DNA from: Bacillus infantis NRRL B-14911 | GTDB lineage: Bacteria > Bacillota > Bacilli > Bacillales > Cytobacillaceae | Reading direction: 5' to 3' | Assembly (NCBI RefSeq): GCF_000473245.1 | Contig: NC_022524.1 | Span: 954,501-1,018,500 of the forward strand | DNA length: 64,000 nucleotides | Part shown: positions 31,403 to 39,669 of the stretch, piece after piece | Numbering within the stretch: position 1 is the stretch's first letter | How the letters are laid out: each line of letters begins with the position of its first letter | Made by a program: the position numbers and the translations under genes | Notes under the pieces: model-generated | Seen by the model: the letters and a program-made list of their open reading frames with translations, nothing else | Databases searched by the model: none | Told to the model about the DNA's origin: nothing

Positions 31403-32269
31403 ATGATGAATAAGCTGCGGCCGTATGGCATGATTGCGCCATCGATTGCCATCTTCGGATTATTTTTCATTTATCCTATCTTATACATGATTTATTTAAG
31501 CTTCCATGACTGGAACTTTGTCAGTCCTGTTAAGGATTTTGTGGGTATCGGCAATTTCAAAGCGCTTTTCGCAGAGCGTGAGTTCATTGAAGTGATGCAG
31601 AATACCTTTACATACACAGCACTGACAGTATCACTGACGGTGGCGGTTTCTCTCCTGCTTGCCCTGTGGCTGAACAGGCAGGGAGCTCTGTACGGATTTG
31701 TGCAGGGTGCGATCTTCAGCCCGCATATTATCTCGCTTGTTTCAGTGTCGATGCTTTGGATGTGGCTCATGGATACTGACTATGGACTGCTGAACTGGTT
31801 TCTCAATTTGTTCGGCATCGCAAATGTCCCATGGCTGACAGATCCGGGAACCTCGCTGTTTTCTCTCGTCATTGTGGCGGTCTGGAAGGGGATCGGCTTC
31901 AATACGCTCATTTTCATTGCCGGGCTGCAGAGCATTCCGAAGGATATTTATGAAGCGGCAGAGCTGGATGAGGCGAATAAGGCGAGGACCTTTTTCAAGC
32001 TGACGCTCCCGATGCTGTCACCGACGCTCTTTTTCCTGACGATCATTTCCCTGATTGCGTCATTCCAGGTGTTTGAAACGATTGCGATCATGACCCAGGG
32101 CGGGCCGATTAATTCAACGAATACCTTTGTTTTCTATATTTATGAGTATGGTTTCCGGTTCTTCAAAATCGGCTATGCATCGGCCGCAGGTGTTCTGCTG
32201 CTGATTCTGGTAAGCCTTTTGACAATAGTCTACTTCAGGCTGCTTTCCCGGAGAGTCCATTACCGATGA
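31403..32269 (+). CDS. ugpA: glycerol-3-phosphate ABC transporter, permease (UgpA-like)
   Basis: 288 residues, six spans, MalF-class. The ATPase-contact EAA motif is IYEAAELDEANKARTFFKLTLP (here IYEAAELDEANKA plus RTFFKLTLP). N-terminal PYGMIAPSIAIFGLFFIYPI is typical of UgpA. Starts four bases after the ATPase stop; two ATGs in tandem. Forms the channel with UgpE. Confidence 0.85.
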   Translation: MMNKLRPYGMIAPSIAIFGLFFIYPILYMIYLSFHDWNFVSPVKDFVGIGNFKALFAEREFIEVMQNTFTYTALTVSLTVAVSLLLALWLNRQGALYGFVQGAIFSPHIISLVSVSMLWMWLMDTDYGLLNWFLNLFGIANVPWLTDPGTSLFSLVIVAVWKGIGFNTLIFIAGLQSIPKDIYEAAELDEANKARTFFKLTLPMLSPTLFFLTIISLIASFQVFETIAIMTQGGPINSTNTFVFYIYEYGFRFFKIGYASAAGVLLLILVSLLTIVYFRLLSRRVHYR

Positions 32270-32284
32270 TGTGGAGGATTATAT

Positions 32285-33109
32285 ATGAAGCTTAAAGCTG
32301 CAGGAAGGCTTTTCAATTTGGCCGCACTCTTACTGGTTGTTGCTGTTTTTGCACTTCCGTTTGTCTGGATGATTTCCACTTCTTTTAAAACGCTTGGTGA
32401 AACAATGACATTTCCGCCGAAATGGCTGCCTGAGGAGTTCAAATGGGAAAACTTCTCCAAGGCATGGAACTCCGGGCCGTTTTTCCGCTACTTCTTAAAC
32501 AGCCTGATGGTTTCAGCGGGAATCCTGATATTGCAATTTCTGACGATTATACCGGCAGCCTATGCTTTTGCCCGGTACCGTTTCAGGGGAAGCAGGTTTT
32601 TCTTTGCTGTGACCATGATTACCCTGATGATTCCCTCTCAGCTTATCTTTTTGCCGGTCTATCTGCAGATGAGCTCCTGGGGGCTGCTTGATTCCCTGTG
32701 GGCGCTGATCCTGCCGTTTGCCTCCAGTGCTTTTGGCATTTTTATGCTCAGGCAGTCGTTCATGCAGGTCCCTGAGGAACTGCTGGAAGCCGCCCGGCTT
32801 GATGAAGCTTCTGAATGGAAGATCATGTTCCGCATTATGGTTCCGATGGCAAAGCCTGTTCTTATCACATTTGGATTATTCAGCTTCATCACTCACTGGA
32901 ACGATTATTTCTGGCCGCTTGTTATGACGACAAGCGATGTGGCGCGCACCCTTCCGCTCGGGATATCCAAGCTTAGGGAAGTAGAGGGAGGAACTGCCTG
33001 GAATGTGCTTATGGCAGGAAATATGATCCTTGTTGTGCCGATCCTTATTGCCTTTTTCTTTGCTCAAAGACAGATTATCCGTGCTTTTGTTTATACAGGA
33101 GTCAAATAG
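32285..33109 (+). CDS. ugpE: glycerol-3-phosphate ABC transporter, permease (UgpE-like)
   Basis: 274 residues, six spans, MalG-class. EAA loop LLEAARLDEASEWKIMFRIMVP (LLEAARLDEASEWK then IMFRIMVP), cytoplasmic-side motif WMISTSFKTLGE in the first loop, FARYRFRGSRFFF in the middle. Ribosome site TGGAGGATTA, 15 bp after UgpA. Completes the transporter. Confidence 0.85.
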   Translation: MKLKAAGRLFNLAALLLVVAVFALPFVWMISTSFKTLGETMTFPPKWLPEEFKWENFSKAWNSGPFFRYFLNSLMVSAGILILQFLTIIPAAYAFARYRFRGSRFFFAVTMITLMIPSQLIFLPVYLQMSSWGLLDSLWALILPFASSAFGIFMLRQSFMQVPEELLEAARLDEASEWKIMFRIMVPMAKPVLITFGLFSFITHWNDYFWPLVMTTSDVARTLPLGISKLREVEGGTAWNVLMAGNMILVVPILIAFFFAQRQIIRAFVYTGVK

Positions 33110-33129
33110 ACAGGAAAGGATGATGATTG

Positions 33130-33879
33130 ATGCTGAAGAATGCCTGTGTTGCACACCGCGGCTGGAGCGGGAAAGCCCCTGAGAATACGGCGGCCGCTTT
33201 CCGGCTCGCCCTTGAGCACCCTATGATTTCTGCCATAGAGCTGGACGTCCATTTATCAAGGGATGGGATCCCTGTTGTCATTCATGATCACACGTTGGAA
33301 AGGACAACAAACGGGAGCGGAAATGTGAAGGACCATACTGCCGCTGAACTGGCACTCCTTGATGCAGGCTCATGGTTCAGCCCTGAGTATTCCGGCGAAA
33401 CGATATCCTCGCTGGAGGAAATCATTCAAATGGCCAAAGGAAAAAAGAAGCTTTTCATTGAGCTGAAGCAGATGGCCGGAATGTATGAAGGACTTGAAGA
33501 AAAAGTGGCAGGATTGATCAGGAAATATTCGCTCTATAAAGAGGCCCTGGTCATCTCTTTTGATCATCATTCACTTCTGAAGCTGAAAGAGCTGGATCCG
33601 AGGATCCGCACCGGCCTGATTTACCTGGGTCATGCGACTCTCCTGGCAGAGCAGGCAGCTTATACGGGGGCAAGCCATGTATCCGTTCACTATGGCTTTC
33701 TCTCCCGTGGGCTGGTTGAATCTCTGCTGGACGCCCGCATTGAAATCGGCACATGGACAGTCAACGGCAAAGAAGCTTTGAAAAAGGTGCAGGACTTGGG
33801 CGGAAGCATCCAGATTACAACCAATCATCCGGAAATCATGGTCGGCCAGCCGGAAGAGCAAATGGAGGCAGCAGAATGA
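33130..33879 (+). CDS. ugpQ: glycerophosphodiester phosphodiesterase
   Basis: 249 residues, GDPD fold (TIM barrel). Catalytic His and metal ligands: AHRGWSGKAPENT (HRG and E of PENT), IELDVHLSRDGIPVVIHDHTLERTT (ELDVxxxxDGxPVxxHD, here broken as IELDVHLSRDG and IPVVIHDHTLERTT) and KLFIELKQ. No signal peptide, so cytoplasmic, like UgpQ, acting on glycerophosphodiesters brought in by the transporter and giving glycerol-3-phosphate plus an alcohol. The ATG at 33130 has AGGAAAGGA upstream. Its stop codon overlaps the next start as ATGA. Confidence 0.85.
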   Translation: MLKNACVAHRGWSGKAPENTAAAFRLALEHPMISAIELDVHLSRDGIPVVIHDHTLERTTNGSGNVKDHTAAELALLDAGSWFSPEYSGETISSLEEIIQMAKGKKKLFIELKQMAGMYEGLEEKVAGLIRKYSLYKEALVISFDHHSLLKLKELDPRIRTGLIYLGHATLLAEQAAYTGASHVSVHYGFLSRGLVESLLDARIEIGTWTVNGKEALKKVQDLGGSIQITTNHPEIMVGQPEEQMEAAE

Positions 33880-34847
33880 GTCAGGCAAAAATATCATTTA
33901 TCATCCCTTCCTATAATGAAGCTGAGAATATCCCCAGGGTGCTGGAGGCAATCCGGACGGAAATGGCAAGCCTTTTTTATCAATATGAAATCCTGTTTGT
34001 GGATGACGGGAGCTCGGACGGCACGATGGAAACCATCCATCGGCTGGCTTTTCACCATGAGGAAGTAAAATTTATATCGTTTACAAGGAATTTCGGGAAG
34101 GAGGCGGCCATGCTTGCCGGACTCCGGAACGCAGAAGGTGATGCGGTCATCATGATGGATGCCGACCTTCAGCATCCGCCTTCCCTGATCTGCCAGCTGG
34201 TGAGGGGATATGAAGAAGGGTATGGGCAGGTGATTGCCAAAAGGAACCGTACGGGAGATTCTCCGGTGCGTTCATTCGTTTCCTCCTGCTTCTACCGGTT
34301 TGTGAACAGGGCAGTGGACGTGCAGCTGTCAGACGGTGAGGGAGATTTTCGGCTGCTGAGCAAAGAAGCAGCAAAGGCGCTCCTGCTGCTCAGTGAAGGA
34401 AACCGCTTTTCCAAAGGACTTTATTCATGGATCGGATTCGAGCAGAAAATAATAGAATACGAGAATGTCCAAAGGGAAGCAGGGGAGACAAAATGGTCAT
34501 TCCCTAAACTGCTGAATTACGGGATTGATGGGATCGTTTCTTTTAACCACAAGCCGCTCAGGGCATGCTTTTATCTGGGCGCCTTTGTCCTTCTGCTTTC
34601 GCTCGGATATATCGGATTTACCTTTGTCCAGATCATGCAGCATGGAGTCTCTGTTCCCGGCTATTTCACGACCATATCTGCTGTCCTTTTCCTGGGAGGA
34701 ATTCAGCTTGTCTGCATGGGAATCGTCGGTGAATACATCGGCCGCATTTATTATGAGACAAAGAAAAGGCCGCATTATCTGATTCAGCAGACCAATATTC
34801 AGCAAGCAAGCGAAAGAGGGGAGCAGCATGCGGTTCATACACAGTGA
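33876..34847 (+). CDS. csbB: CsbB-like glycosyltransferase for lipoteichoic acid glycosylation
   Basis: 323 residues, GT2 family. N-terminal catalytic part: ISFIIPSYNEAENIPRVLEA, DDGSSDGT, FTRNFGKEAAMLAGL, and the metal motif MDADLQHPP. The C-terminal part has two spans (about 234-252 and 266-288) and ends GEYIGRIYYETKKRPHYLI, the GtrB/CsbB ending. CsbB makes undecaprenyl-phosphate-linked GlcNAc inside the membrane. The start overlaps the phosphodiesterase stop by four bases, and gtcA and yfhO follow, so the whole glycosylation system is collected here. An upstream extension to 33753 is in the phosphodiesterase coding region. Confidence 0.85.
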   Translation: MSQAKISFIIPSYNEAENIPRVLEAIRTEMASLFYQYEILFVDDGSSDGTMETIHRLAFHHEEVKFISFTRNFGKEAAMLAGLRNAEGDAVIMMDADLQHPPSLICQLVRGYEEGYGQVIAKRNRTGDSPVRSFVSSCFYRFVNRAVDVQLSDGEGDFRLLSKEAAKALLLLSEGNRFSKGLYSWIGFEQKIIEYENVQREAGETKWSFPKLLNYGIDGIVSFNHKPLRACFYLGAFVLLLSLGYIGFTFVQIMQHGVSVPGYFTTISAVLFLGGIQLVCMGIVGEYIGRIYYETKKRPHYLIQQTNIQQASERGEQHAVHTQ

Positions 34848-35238
34848 ATTTTTCCGCTTTGCCGTGACCGGCGGGGTGAATACCCTGCACTATTATTCAG
34901 TCTATCTTGTTCTTCTCCATTGGGCAGGGTTCCATTATTTCCTTGCGCATAGTATAGGTTTCGCAAGCAGCCTGATTGGTTCTTTTTTCCTGAATACTCT
35001 ATTTACATATAGGGTGAAGCCGACATGGGGGGCGTTCATCCGCTTTCCGCTGACACAGCTGTTCAATACGGGCATGACTGCATTCATCTTGTTCATACTT
35101 GTCGATGGGCTGAAGGTGAGCAGCAGCCTTGCACCGGTCATTGCAGTCGTCTTTACTTTGCCAGCTACTTTCATTTTAACGGGGAGAGTCCTGAAAACAT
35201 CATGCAAAAAGCGCGAAGCTACTTACCAAACTTATTAA
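34828..35238 (+). CDS. gtcA: GtrA/GtcA family membrane protein
   Basis: 136 residues, four spans: FFRFAVTGGVNTLHYYSVYLVLL, AHSIGFASSLIGSFFLNTLF (N and F of the family motif), a third span and VIAVVFTLPATFILTGRV. GtrA-family proteins are proposed flippases that move undecaprenyl-phosphate-sugar across the membrane. Overlaps the csbB end by 20 bp with GAGGGGAG inside it. In B. subtilis GtcA is encoded elsewhere; the location here next to csbB and yfhO supports the three-part model. Confidence 0.8.
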   Translation: MRFIHSEFFRFAVTGGVNTLHYYSVYLVLLHWAGFHYFLAHSIGFASSLIGSFFLNTLFTYRVKPTWGAFIRFPLTQLFNTGMTAFILFILVDGLKVSSSLAPVIAVVFTLPATFILTGRVLKTSCKKREATYQTY

Positions 35239-37859
35239 ACTTTCTTCAGGCAGACAGATGGCCTAAGGCTGCCTTCTTTTTCTTCTGTCTGCTGGCAGCT
35301 GTAATGAGCCATATGTTTTTTATTTCTGAGTGGTTCGAGGGCCGCTATATGACCGGGATGAACGATGGATTGTCGCAAATGCAGCCGTTCAAGCAGCTCT
35401 TGTATGAGCAGTACACCAGCGGGGAGTTTTTCTATTCGCCTGACTTCGGGTTCGGCGGCGGCACCTATACCCAGCTTGGCTATTATTTTGCTACTTCTAT
35501 CTTCTTTCTGATTACGATGCTTGTAACCTATATACTTGAGAGACTCGGCCTGATCGGGGCTCCGTATATTTTTTACTGGGCTGACATCATCCTCATTGTA
35601 AGCATCATCAGGCTGACCGGCATCCTGCTTCTGGCCTCCTATTATTTCAGGATGCTGGGAATGAAAGCACTGCCCGCCTTTACTGGCGCTGTCATTTACG
35701 GCACAAGCATCATTTACTTCAGGCATGTGACCTACTGGGAATTTTTTGCCGACAGCATGCTCTGGCTTCTCCTCCTCCTGATAGGGATTGAAAGGATCAT
35801 GCAGGGGAAGGGTTCCGGTTTATTCATAATAGCTGTATCCATCAGCTTATTTGACAATTTTTATTTTGCTTATGTTAATTTCCTGCTGTGCGGCGTTTAT
35901 GTCCTGTTTCGCTGGACTTTCCCGTTTGATGGAAACGGGCGGGCCAAGCTGATCCAGCTGAAGCATTATATTATCGGGCTGGCCGCAGGATTCTGCATCA
36001 GCGGCTTTTCGTTTTTTCCTGCCGTATATGGCTATTTGAACAATTACCGACCTGCATATGAGGATCATATCCCTGCTTTTGAGTTTATTGACAATTTGCT
36101 GCTGAACGGAAGAATTGTCTATCTGCCGGCATTTGTTCTCATCTGCCTGCTGGCAAAGCCTTTATACAGGAACAGGCATTTCAGGTTTTTTGCTGTAATG
36201 ACGATCGTTCTATCCATCCTGCATTTCAGTCCGTTTATAGGCAGCTTATTCAATGGTTTTTCTGCTCCCCAGTACCGCTGGGAATATATGCTGTCGCTTG
36301 CAGCAGGCGGGGCGGCAGGAGCTGCACTCCCCCTGGCGGGCAGGCTCAAGCTTCTTCCGCTTGCATCAGCAGGAGCAGGTGCGGCTTTATTTTACATACT
36401 GTTCTATCATTTTGACCCTAAGCTGGAATTTGAAGAAGTGCAGGATGCTTATATGGCGATTGCAGCCTTCATTTCGGCTGCTGTTTTCCTTCTGGGGGCA
36501 GCATTTTTCAGGAAAAAGGCCGCAGTACTGCTTTCAGCTGCTGTCATCCTGACCAGCGTGCTGATCCCGAATTTTTACCAGGAAGAGCGTTTGACTGTGA
36601 CAGGGACGGAATATCGTGTATCAAAGGAGTTCATGAACAGCCGTGACTATAACGGTGCAGACCAGCAGGAGCTCATCCGGCTGGTACAGGAGGGTAACGA
36701 TGATCCTTTGGCAAGGATCGACTGGATGATCCCTTTAAGGAATAATACTCCGATTGTCCAGGATTTCAGAGGAATGAGCGTCTATTCCAGTATCTTAAAT
36801 AAAGAGCTTCTATGGTTTTATCTCAGTGATCTTGAAATCGATATGGGGCGTGAGAGCGTCAGCCGCTATGCTTCCCTTGGGGACCGGGCCAACTTGTACA
36901 GCATCCTCATGGGAAAATATTATATTGCTGAGAAGGGAGATGCCTCCATTCCTTACGGCTTTAAGAGAATTGCTTCTGCCGGCGGTTATGAGGCTTATGA
37001 AAATGAAAACCTCCTGCCTTTTGTGCGGACGGCTGACAGCGTTTATCTGGAAAAAGATCTGAAAGGAAGTTCCCCTTCGGCAAAGGAACAGGCGATGCTG
37101 AAAGGAATTGTTCTTGAAAAGGGAACAGCAAATGCCCCGATACCGGACAGCACAAATCTAATTTCGCAGGCAGAAATCAAGCCTGTAAACGCCGAGTATG
37201 CGGGCGGAAAACTCAAGGTCAGCGGTGAGGAAGGCGGCATTGATTTATTGATCAGTGAAAGAAATCCTTCTGCAAAAGACTATTTGGTTGGCTTCAATAT
37301 TGATGGCATCAACAACAAGGAAGAATTTATCCTTGAGGTCAATGAGTTCCAGACAATCAGGAAAGAAGAAGGGTCTATATACCGGACGGGTGTGGATGAC
37401 CTGATCATAAGGGTCAAGGCAGCGGACCAGATTTCCCTTAGGATGCCAAAGGGAGAATATCATTTAAAGGACTTTAAGCTTTATGAAGAAACCTTTGAGG
37501 TGCTGGAAAATGTGAAAAAAGAAGAACGCCGCCATGTTCCGCCAGAGGCAGAGTGGTCAGGAAACCGTCTGTCATTTGAACTTCAAAATGAAGGCGGGCA
37601 TTATGCAATCATTCCGCTGCCTTTTGAAAAAGGCTGGCGCTTAAAGATCAATGGAGAGGAAGAAGAGCTGCTGAAGGCCAATTATGCATTTACAGGCTTC
37701 CGGCTGCAGGAAGGTCAGAACAGGATCGAGATGGTCTATTATCCGCCGTATTTCTTTCTGCTGCTTGCACTCTCTTTTGCTGCAATAAGCATTTGCCTTG
37801 CTGCGCTCTTTAAAAAATCAAGGCGCATGTCCGTTCGCCATATCAATGTTAGTTCTTAA
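35202..37859 (+). CDS. yfhO: YfhO family GT-C type glycosyltransferase for lipoteichoic acid
   Basis: 885 residues from an ATG within the gtcA end (37-bp overlap; upstream GGGGAG). Around a dozen spans in the first 480 residues, with a long extracytoplasmic loop after the first span (MTGMNDGLSQMQPFKQLLYE, typical YfhO with the acidic D in the active site), then a large soluble beta-rich part (about 500-850) and a final span near the C terminus. In B. subtilis YfhO transfers GlcNAc from the lipid carrier to the lipoteichoic acid backbone outside the cell. Last gene of the operon. Confidence 0.85.
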   Translation: MQKARSYLPNLLNFLQADRWPKAAFFFFCLLAAVMSHMFFISEWFEGRYMTGMNDGLSQMQPFKQLLYEQYTSGEFFYSPDFGFGGGTYTQLGYYFATSIFFLITMLVTYILERLGLIGAPYIFYWADIILIVSIIRLTGILLLASYYFRMLGMKALPAFTGAVIYGTSIIYFRHVTYWEFFADSMLWLLLLLIGIERIMQGKGSGLFIIAVSISLFDNFYFAYVNFLLCGVYVLFRWTFPFDGNGRAKLIQLKHYIIGLAAGFCISGFSFFPAVYGYLNNYRPAYEDHIPAFEFIDNLLLNGRIVYLPAFVLICLLAKPLYRNRHFRFFAVMTIVLSILHFSPFIGSLFNGFSAPQYRWEYMLSLAAGGAAGAALPLAGRLKLLPLASAGAGAALFYILFYHFDPKLEFEEVQDAYMAIAAFISAAVFLLGAAFFRKKAAVLLSAAVILTSVLIPNFYQEERLTVTGTEYRVSKEFMNSRDYNGADQQELIRLVQEGNDDPLARIDWMIPLRNNTPIVQDFRGMSVYSSILNKELLWFYLSDLEIDMGRESVSRYASLGDRANLYSILMGKYYIAEKGDASIPYGFKRIASAGGYEAYENENLLPFVRTADSVYLEKDLKGSSPSAKEQAMLKGIVLEKGTANAPIPDSTNLISQAEIKPVNAEYAGGKLKVSGEEGGIDLLISERNPSAKDYLVGFNIDGINNKEEFILEVNEFQTIRKEEGSIYRTGVDDLIIRVKAADQISLRMPKGEYHLKDFKLYEETFEVLENVKKEERRHVPPEAEWSGNRLSFELQNEGGHYAIIPLPFEKGWRLKINGEEEELLKANYAFTGFRLQEGQNRIEMVYYPPYFFLLLALSFAAISICLAALFKKSRRMSVRHINVSS

Positions 37860-37942
37860 TGTGAAAGAGTAAGTTAATTCCTGAAAAAATTTGGAAATTG
37901 AAGGAACAATCTATATGTGTGAAGAATATATCTCACTATGTA

Positions 37943-37960
37943 TGTATACAAATGTATACA
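37943..37960. promoter_or_regulatory. TGTATACA double palindrome before the zinc-finger gene
   Basis: TGTATACA at 37943-37950 and again at 37953-37960, two base pairs apart. Each is a perfect palindrome and together they make a larger one. It is 22 bp before the start codon, where a repressor would block the transcript. Confidence 0.45.
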
Positions 37961-37982
37961 TGTAAATTAGGAGGTGTATGCA

Positions 37983-38393
37983 ATGGAAAAAGATTTTCGC
38001 AAAAAAACATTTCGAGGTGCCAAGATTGAAGATATGATCTTGGAATTAGAGAAACTTAGCTCATTATGTGAAGAGAAATCTAAAAGTAGTGAACAATTAG
38101 AAAGGCAGCGTTTCTATGAAGGAATGGCTATTGCTTATACTACTATTGCAGTGAAATTAAAAGGAGACTTCGACTATATTGAACCAAAAGTAATTGATGA
38201 ATTGTACAATGCCTTAGAGAAAACTTCAAATCCAAATAGTTTAAGCAATACAGAACACGGTACCACTTGTTCTTTTTGTCGTAGAAGTAAAGAAGAAGCC
38301 GGAGAATTAGCTATGGGACCAGGAGTTTCTATATGTATTGAATGCTTAGAGTTTGGTGCTGAAGTTATAAAAACACAATCCACAGAAGTATAA
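37983..38393 (+). CDS. AT-rich gene for a protein with a ClpX-type C4 zinc finger
   Basis: 136 residues. The N-terminal 85 are helical (two charged helices, MEKDFRKKTFRGAKIEDMIL and later VIDELYNALEK). The C-terminal part is a zinc finger of the ClpX kind: CSFCRRSKEEAGELAMGPGV followed by SICIECLEFG with Cys96, Cys99, Cys118 and Cys121. There is no AAA+ domain. ClpX zinc fingers dimerise and bind adaptor or substrate proteins. Its base composition is more AT-rich than its neighbours and codon choice is shifted to A/T endings, which suggests transfer from elsewhere. Strong ribosome site AGGAGG. Function unknown. Confidence 0.65.
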   Translation: MEKDFRKKTFRGAKIEDMILELEKLSSLCEEKSKSSEQLERQRFYEGMAIAYTTIAVKLKGDFDYIEPKVIDELYNALEKTSNPNSLSNTEHGTTCSFCRRSKEEAGELAMGPGVSICIECLEFGAEVIKTQSTEV

Positions 38394-38476
38394 TTCATTA
38401 ACAAGCAATTTGGAAACCTTATAAGGTTTTTCTTATCTCTAATTAATTATCAACATTCATATTTAACACAGCCAAT

Positions 38477-38508
38477 AAAAAAAGGAGACCCCCGCTAAAA
38501 GGGTCTCC
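38477..38508 (-). terminator. terminator of the spore protein gene
   Basis: On the minus strand GGAGACCC-TTTTAGCGG-GGGTCTCC followed by TTTTTTATT. Confidence 0.8.
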
Positions 38509-38525
38509 CGCTCCACAAAGGCCCG

Positions 38526-38717
38526 CTATTGCTGCCTGTTCTGGAGCTGCTGCTCTCCGAGGGCGACAAGGCGCTTTGTCATCTCGCCGCCGACAGAGCC
38601 GTTTGCCCGCGCGGTCGTTTCAGCACCAAGCTCAACTCCAAACTCATTGGCTATTTCTTGCTTCATCTGATCTAGTACATTAGCTGAACCAGGAACCAAC
38701 AGTTTGTTTCTTGCCAT
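38526..38717 (-). CDS. alpha/beta-type small acid-soluble spore protein
   Basis: 63 residues. The two family signatures are intact: the GPR protease cleavage region [20 protein letters not shown] (cleavage after Glu in E-[FIL]-G) and the DNA-binding [16 protein letters not shown]. These proteins coat spore DNA and give resistance to UV and heat. The segment before the start (minus strand) has GCATC and CAATAC spaced like a sigma-G promoter, not exact. Ribosome site GGGAGTGATGG. It proves a spore-forming host. Confidence 0.9.
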   Translation of the reverse strand: MARNKLLVPGSANVLDQMKQEIANEFGVELGAETTARANGSVGGEMTKRLVALGEQQLQNRQQ

Positions 38718-38742
38718 GATCCATCACTCCCGACGAAGGATT

Positions 38743-38760
38743 GAACAATGGGTATTGTTC
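38743..38760. promoter_or_regulatory. perfect inverted repeat in the spore protein leader
   Basis: GAACAAT-GGGT-ATTGTTC, followed on the plus strand by TTTTTT. It may act as a hairpin in the 5' leader of the spore gene; it lies between the putative -10 and the start. Confidence 0.4.
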
Positions 38761-38888
38761 TTTTTTAACTTAACCTGATGCAGGCCGCCTGATACAGACA
38801 ATCGGGGAGAGCATGCCTGAGCATCCGCCTGAGGGTTTTGGCATAAGATGTGCTAGTATGGGGATAGTTAAGAAATGAGGTGTCCAGG

Positions 38889-39617
38889 ATGAAAATAGAA
38901 GTATGGTCGGATTTTGTCTGTCCGTTTTGTTATATAGGGAAACGCCGCCTGGAAGGGGCATTGATGGATTTCCCATACCGGGATCAGGTAGAGGTTGATT
39001 TCAAGAGCTTTGAGCTCGATCCGAATGCCGCCCCTTACTCTGGGAGAAGCATTCATGAGGCACTTGCTGAAAAATACGGCATGAGCATCGAACAGGCGAA
39101 GCAGGCCAATGTGGGAGTGGGGCAGCAGGCAGCCAGCGTCGGCCTGACCTTCAATTTTGACGAAATGAAGCCGGGCAATACCTTTGACGCCCACAGATTG
39201 GCTAAATTCGCTAAAACAAAGGGCAGGGAAGCTGTTCTGACGGAAAAGCTCCTTAATGCCTATTTCACAGAATCAAAAAACATAGGCGATCACGAGGAGC
39301 TGGCTGGTCTTGCGGAAGCAGCAGGACTGGACAGGGAAGAGGCGCTCAGCATTCTGAAGGATGAAAAAGCCTATGCCAATGATGTCCGCATTGATGAAGG
39401 CATTGCCCGGCAATATGGCGTTACAGGGGTTCCTTATTTTGTCATCAACCAGAAATATGCCATCTCAGGCGCCCAGCCTGCGGAAACCTTTGCCAGCGCT
39501 CTCCAGAAGGTGTGGGAAGAAGAAAATCCTGTAGTGAAATTGCAGGAATTGTCCCCGGAAGGTGCGGCTGATGCCAGCTGTACGGATGGAAGCTGCATCG
39601 TTCCGGAAAAAGAATAG
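38889..39617 (+). CDS. DsbA family oxidoreductase (FrnE-like)
   Basis: 242 residues from the ATG with GAGGTG upstream. Thioredoxin-fold protein with active site CPFC in SDFVCPFCYIGKRRL and a helical insertion, then the cis-proline loop GVTGVPYFVINQKYAISGAQ. No signal peptide, so it works in the cytoplasm; the family contains FrnE and 2-hydroxychromene isomerase-like proteins. A second Cys pair CTDGSC near the C terminus might be a redox or metal site. Terminator follows. Confidence 0.82.
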   Translation: MKIEVWSDFVCPFCYIGKRRLEGALMDFPYRDQVEVDFKSFELDPNAAPYSGRSIHEALAEKYGMSIEQAKQANVGVGQQAASVGLTFNFDEMKPGNTFDAHRLAKFAKTKGREAVLTEKLLNAYFTESKNIGDHEELAGLAEAAGLDREEALSILKDEKAYANDVRIDEGIARQYGVTGVPYFVINQKYAISGAQPAETFASALQKVWEEENPVVKLQELSPEGAADASCTDGSCIVPEKE

Positions 39618-39631
39618 ATTGAAACATACTA

Positions 39632-39667
39632 AAAGGGGTTCGAAATAGAGATATTTCGAACCCCTTT
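39632..39667. terminator. bidirectional terminator
   Basis: AAAGGGGTTCGAAAT-AGAGAT-ATTTCGAACCCCTTT, shared by the convergent DsbA-like and peptidase genes. Confidence 0.85.
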
Positions 39668-39669
39668 CT

